64,000 nucleotides of DNA, from positions 59,991,591-60,055,590 of the forward strand of contig NC_067195.1 in NCBI RefSeq assembly GCF_000699445.3. The letters run 5' to 3'. This stretch comes from Schistosoma haematobium. Its lineage: Eukaryota > Platyhelminthes > Trematoda > Strigeidida > Schistosomatidae. Of this stretch, positions 59,960 to 64,000 are shown in pieces; the stretch's first letter is position 1, and every line of letters starts with the position of its first letter. Position numbers and translations under genes: made by a program. The notes under the pieces are model-generated. The model was not told where the DNA came from and did no database searches. It saw only the letters and a list, made by a program, of their open reading frames with translations.

Positions 59960-60300
59960 CTTCAAACACACTGAAGCAGCAATTTGGAAGACTCTACCGG
60001 TTTCCCACATTGTACGAGCATTCCATGTACCTAAATAAATGGTTGCTCCGGTTGTCAGAAGCGCCATCGACCTCGTGACTTCCGAAGGAACGCGGCTTTC
60101 ACCGTGAGGCATCGTAACTTCTAAATCAAGACCTTCTAACTCCTAGGGCAGAGTTTAAATGGTTTGTATAACTTTTTCTGGTTAGCGTTTTTTTAGCGAG
60201 TTAGTTTTCTACGGGATGGGGTCTCTAACCACATGTTCACCCCCTCCTTTGTCCGTGCTTGGGACTAGCAGTAGCCTCAGGGGGCTCCAGGTGGAGTTCA
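59960..60300 (-). mobile_element. RTE 5' end: leader plus start of endonuclease
   Basis: Minus strand. The leader 60138-60300 aligns with 10640-10866 of the other RTE copy (CTCCTAGGGCAGAGTTTAAA, TTTTCTACGGGAT). A frame from ATG at 60112 reads PHGESRVPSEVT, then YLGTWNARTMWETGRVFQIA, the conserved N-terminus of the apurinic-type endonuclease, and ends near 59975. This is a 5' piece without the rest, the opposite of normal 5' truncation. Confidence 0.8.
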
Positions 60301-60904
60301 TACTACTCTTATTTAATGATATGGTTTATATGAGTTTATTCTTTTGAAAATTATTTTGTATTAAAAACCAATGCTAACCAGAGAAACATCTCAAACTATT
60401 GTATGGGACAACTGTTTTAGCTTTTTATATAGTCTTGCATATAATGTATTTGGACAACTCAGAATAGAATAAAATGGCTACTTGATACTTCATGATTTTC
60501 AGTGATTCTGTGGTAAATATATTTTCTAGGCGGAAAATATCTCCGAATGACAAGAGTCTTCATATACCATTTAAAAAAGGAAATTATATTTCTCAGAAGT
60601 ACATGTAAATCAATGTAATCATTTATAAATATGAACATCAAAATAATTGATTCTTCATCCAACAGCGTAAAGATAAGAACAGCCTTGAAGTTAAAGCAAT
60701 ATAGTGATTACCAAAATCAATGATTTTTTTCCATCAAAGTAAACATTTCAAAGGATACAATATTCTGATTTCTTCCTTTGTGAGATTGCTTAGATAATGT
60801 TCAGACAGATGCTAATCATTCAATAAGAATCGAAATATGTTAAAATATATTAATCAAGTTCAAACCAGCATGTAAAACAATACATTTGTTAAAATAAAAA
60901 TGAC
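60301..60904. other. Intergenic, nothing recognised
   Basis: AT-rich. Confidence 0.5.
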
Positions 60905-60915
60905 TAATATTTATT

Positions 60916-61191
60916 TTCAGAAGGGGTTTGTGGAGATTTTAGGAATTTCACAGATTGAAATCATGAGTCAATTGAAGCTAGACTACCATGGAAAATCTAG
61001 AAGCACTGAACGGCCGTTTCGTCCTAGTATGGGACTCCTCAGACTGATAGGTCCTGGGTTCGAATCTCGCGGGGTGCGGGATCGTGGATGCCCAGGGCTG
61101 AGGAGTCCCATACTAGGACGAAACGGCCGTCCAGTGCTTCCAGGTTTTCAATGGTGGTCTAACTTCACCTGACTCATGATTTCAATCTGTG
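60916..61191 (-). mobile_element. Family-2 SINE, foldback copy with 11-bp target duplication
   Basis: Flanked by TAATATTTATT (60905-60915, 61192-61202). The tail is at the left (CAGAAGGGGTTTGTGGAG); the right end stops at CAATCTGTG, complementary to ~31 nt in from the left. The left arm has an antisense ribozyme (60985-61045, core intact but helix I cut off). The middle has B-box GGGTTCGAATCTCGC (61056-61070). The plus-strand ribozyme has core CTGAGGA (61098-61104), perfect helix II and ACGGCCGT, but helix I is spoilt (CCAGGG/CAGTGC). Confidence 0.87.
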
Positions 61192-61202
61192 TAATATTTA
61201 TT

Positions 61203-61735
61203 CGACATGTGAACGAAAGGAATTCAAGATCAACATGATAAAATAATCTTCTGAATGTTCAGTTGATTTAAATCCAACTGAATAGGTTTTCTATAGCGAT
61301 GAAATTTGTAAGTGACAAATTAATTAATTTGTTAATTCATTTTCTATTTTAAACACTTATTAGTTAAACAAAATCATTTTCGTAAACCGAATTTACCCAT
61401 TTGGTTTTAACCGAAATTTGCACATTTTACCATAACAATTAATTAAAACATAACGCAACACTTGGTACAGAAGTAATAAACAACAGTAAATCGTAGCAAA
61501 TTAACTGCTATCTTTGATTTTGTCATGTTTAGACTCACTTAACGATAATATCTCCTTCAATAATACACAAACAATAATAATAAGCAAGTTTCACTATACT
61601 ATATTTCATTTGTTTTTAAGATAATCATCGGCATTTCGTCACATTCAGTCGTCGAATAAAGCTTGTCGGAAGTTCCATGTTACGGATAAACAGAGATTTT
61701 ACTCGAAGGGGAAACAAGATCAGATAGATTTTTAA
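61203..61735. other. Intergenic, nothing recognised
   Basis: AT-rich. Confidence 0.5.
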
Positions 61736-62720
61736 TGAACGCATTTTCGACGGATTGTTGCGGTACAATCAGTTGAATAAAACTCATTGGAATACATCAA
61801 CTTCCTTTATTATGAGGAAACTTTTGACAGTGTGGATAGGAGAATCCATTAGAAACTTCACAGACACTATGGTGTGTCTGAAATGATCATCAACATCATC
61901 TGGGATTCATGTGACAGACTACACTGCAAAGTCGTATATAGAGGACCGGAGACAGAAAGTGATGCTTACTCTCACCCTTCCCCTTCCTTCTACTGGTTCA
62001 CTGGGTTATGAAGACCTCCACATCTGACGGATGACAATGGAAGGTTTACATGCAACTAGACAATTAGTACTTCCCAAATGACTTAGCTCTCCCATTTCAT
62101 ACACAGAAATAGATGCAGATGGAAAGAACCAGTGTAGCAGCAGCCCCTGCATCTGTAAGTCTCAATATACACAAGGGAAAAACCAAGATCTACAAATACA
62201 ACACAGAGAACACCAACTCAATGCCACTTGATAGAGAAACTCTGGAAGAGGTGGAAAGTTCTACGGACTTGGATAGCATGATGGATCTAATGCAGATGTG
62301 AGGATAATGGTTGGCAAGGCAAATGTAACATTCTTACAACTGAAGAACACTTGAAACTCATGGCAACTGTGAGTTAACATCAGAGTCAGAATCTTCAATA
62401 CGAATGTCAAGACAGTTTTACTGTACGGAACTGAAACTTGGAGAACTACCACAACCATCATCAAACATGTACTAGTATTTATAAACAATGATCTGCACAA
62501 GATACTCAATGTTCGTTGACCAGATAGCATCGTTAGCAAGCCACTGTGTGAGAGAACAAGTCAACTTCGAGTAGAAGAGTAAATTATGCAAAGATGCTGG
62601 AAATGGATTGGACATAGATGGAGGGAATCAAGAAACAGCATTATGAGTTAAACCTCAACTTGTAATGTTGAAGGGAGAAGGAAAAGTTGCAAATCGAGGA
62701 ACAGAATGCATCTGGAATTG
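61736..62720 (+). mobile_element. Dead RTE copy; core identical (inverted) to 45975-46640
   Basis: Plus-oriented RTE piece from RT motif A (broken FYYEETFDSVDRR around 61800) through motif B to WKWIGHRW and beyond, breaking off near 62720. It has numerous stops, so it is non-functional. It extends about 275 bp further 5' than the 46-kb copy but lacks the 3' end. The block 62044-62709 is identical to the 46-kb copy; outside it the two differ. Confidence 0.88.
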
Positions 62721-63437
62721 GAGACAGTCACGAATATATATACATATGGCTATTTAAATTCAGTTTACTGCTTACAGGTTTATGTACTGTCCATTAAACC
62801 GGGTACTGCATATAGTATGTTTCACATCGCATCTATGTATATAAATAAATGAATCTCTATAAATTTTATCTCTCGAAAATTGTTACATTGAATGCAAATT
62901 CTATATTATGCCAACTATCCATAATTGTAAACCTATTATTAACAGAGTCAATTCTCTCTCTCATCATCATGAAATAGTTATAATACTGTAATTTTATTAT
63001 ACCTAGTTGAATAAAGCCAAACTGTTACGCCCACTTATTAAAAAATATTGGACACATATACACGCACACACACACATACCGACAATGACAAACAACTGGT
63101 ATGTTTATTTTACAATTCTTTTCATCAAGAAAAATAATTTTTCATATAATTAGAAAAATAAATAAACAAATAAAATTTTAGACATAGAGAAATAAGATAC
63201 TTTCCATTAAATTGATTATAGATTTACTGGACTAGTAAATAGATATTTCATACACATAGTTCTTTTTACCATTTTGAAAAGAGTATGAATTCATACTATT
63301 CTGCTAGAATGTTTGTTCTTGTTCTTTTCAAAATAGATATTTGCTTCCACTATGAATTTAATAATTTTATATAATCTTAAAGTAGATAGTATCTAAAGTG
63401 TATTTATTCATTAATATTTCTATTCATAAATTTCAGT
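62721..63437. other. Intergenic, nothing recognised
   Basis: AT-rich, with a short (CA)n at about 63060-63076. Confidence 0.5.
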
Positions 63438-64000
63438 TACTTACTTACTTACTAATAACTGTTACTCCTAATGGAGCATAGGCCGCTGACCAGCATTCTC
63501 CAACCAACTCTGTCCTAGGACTTCTTTTCTAATTCCATCCAATCCTTGTTCATTTTTCTCATGTCTATCTCCATTTCCCGGATTAATGTGTTCTTTAGTA
63601 TTCCTCTTCTCCTTTGGCCTTCAGGATTCCATGTGACGGCTTGTCTTGTGACGCAGTTGGGTGCTTTCCTCAATGTGTGTCCTATCCACTTCCAGCGCTT
63701 CTTCCTAATCTCTTCCTCCACTGGGATCTGGTTTGTTCTCTCCAACAGTAGGTTGTTGCTAATAGTGTCCGGTCAACGGATCCGAAGTATTTTGCGTAGA
63801 CAACTGTTAATAAACACTTGCATTTTCTGGATGATGGCTTTCGTAGTTCTCCAGGTTTCTGCCCCATACAGTAGAACTGTCTTGACATTTGTATAGAAAA
63901 TCCTGACATTGGTGTTGGTTGACAGTTGCTTTGAGTTCCAGATGTTCCTCAGTTGTAAATATCCTGCTCTTGGTTTGCCGATCCGCGCCTTCACATCTGC
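63438..64000 (-). mobile_element. RTE retrotransposon (subfamily B), runs off the window end
   Basis: Minus-oriented. The tail complement TTACTTACTTACTTAC starts at 63438. The C-terminal domain is nearly open: [49 protein letters not shown] (63773-63994), one in-frame stop replacing Trp at about 63775, then [28 protein letters not shown] and [14 protein letters not shown] (63515-63745). Very close to the 30.5-kb copy, so probably young. The rest of the element lies outside the window. Confidence 0.9.

Overview
The window looks like AT-rich flatworm (trematode) nuclear DNA, most likely from the genus Schistosoma. Three things point there: (i) tRNA-derived short repeats carrying hammerhead ribozymes of the schistosome Sm-alpha type; (ii) many 5'-truncated copies of an RTE-type non-LTR retrotransposon ending in a GTAA-repeat tail; (iii) one gene with small exons and kilobase introns. 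Species cannot be fixed from the sequence alone.

The only host gene I can support is the 3' part of a PINCH/LIMS LIM-domain adaptor on the + strand. Its last four coding exons are 431-551, 5060-5308, 7227-7499 and 11580-11703, with a poly(A) signal near 12097. Together they give about 255 residues covering most of LIM2, then LIM3, LIM4, LIM5 and a basic C-terminus. LIM1 and the start of LIM2 lie upstream of the window. The first intron here uses a GC donor.

From about 12.1 kb to the end I find no convincing host gene. The DNA is a graveyard of mobile elements. It holds at least ten RTE-clade fragments (8.5-10.9, 26.7-28.0, 30.5-31.5, 45.8-46.8, 61.7-62.7 and 63.4-64.0 kb, plus scraps of roughly 75-350 bp), one decayed CR1/jockey-like element (36.9-38.8 kb), LTR fragments (18.0-18.5, 24.6-25.1, 32.6, 33.2-33.6 and 49.4 kb, and an inverted pair at 21.5/22.7 kb), small foldback elements (4.8, 16.6, 55.3 kb) and about twenty tRNA-derived SINE copies.

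The most interesting material is the SINEs. Three distinct families share one layout: a Pol III A/B-box head, a hammerhead ribozyme, then a short 3' tail. Family 1 is Sm-alpha-like (16.1, 24.1, 25.1, 50.5 kb). Family 2 is the most numerous and contains a textbook hammerhead at 19319-19364. Family 3 is a single copy with a tRNA-Tyr-like head at 39.7-39.9 kb. In the best copies ribozyme helix III is an 8-nt palindrome. Many family-2 copies, and at least one family-1 copy, are foldback structures with an antisense ribozyme in one arm and a sense ribozyme in the other, flanked by target-site duplications of 11-16 bp. The other notable observations are a 666-bp inverted block with no differences between two dead RTE copies 15.4 kb apart, and an LTR joined to 54 nt of a mature tRNA-Ser including the CCA end.
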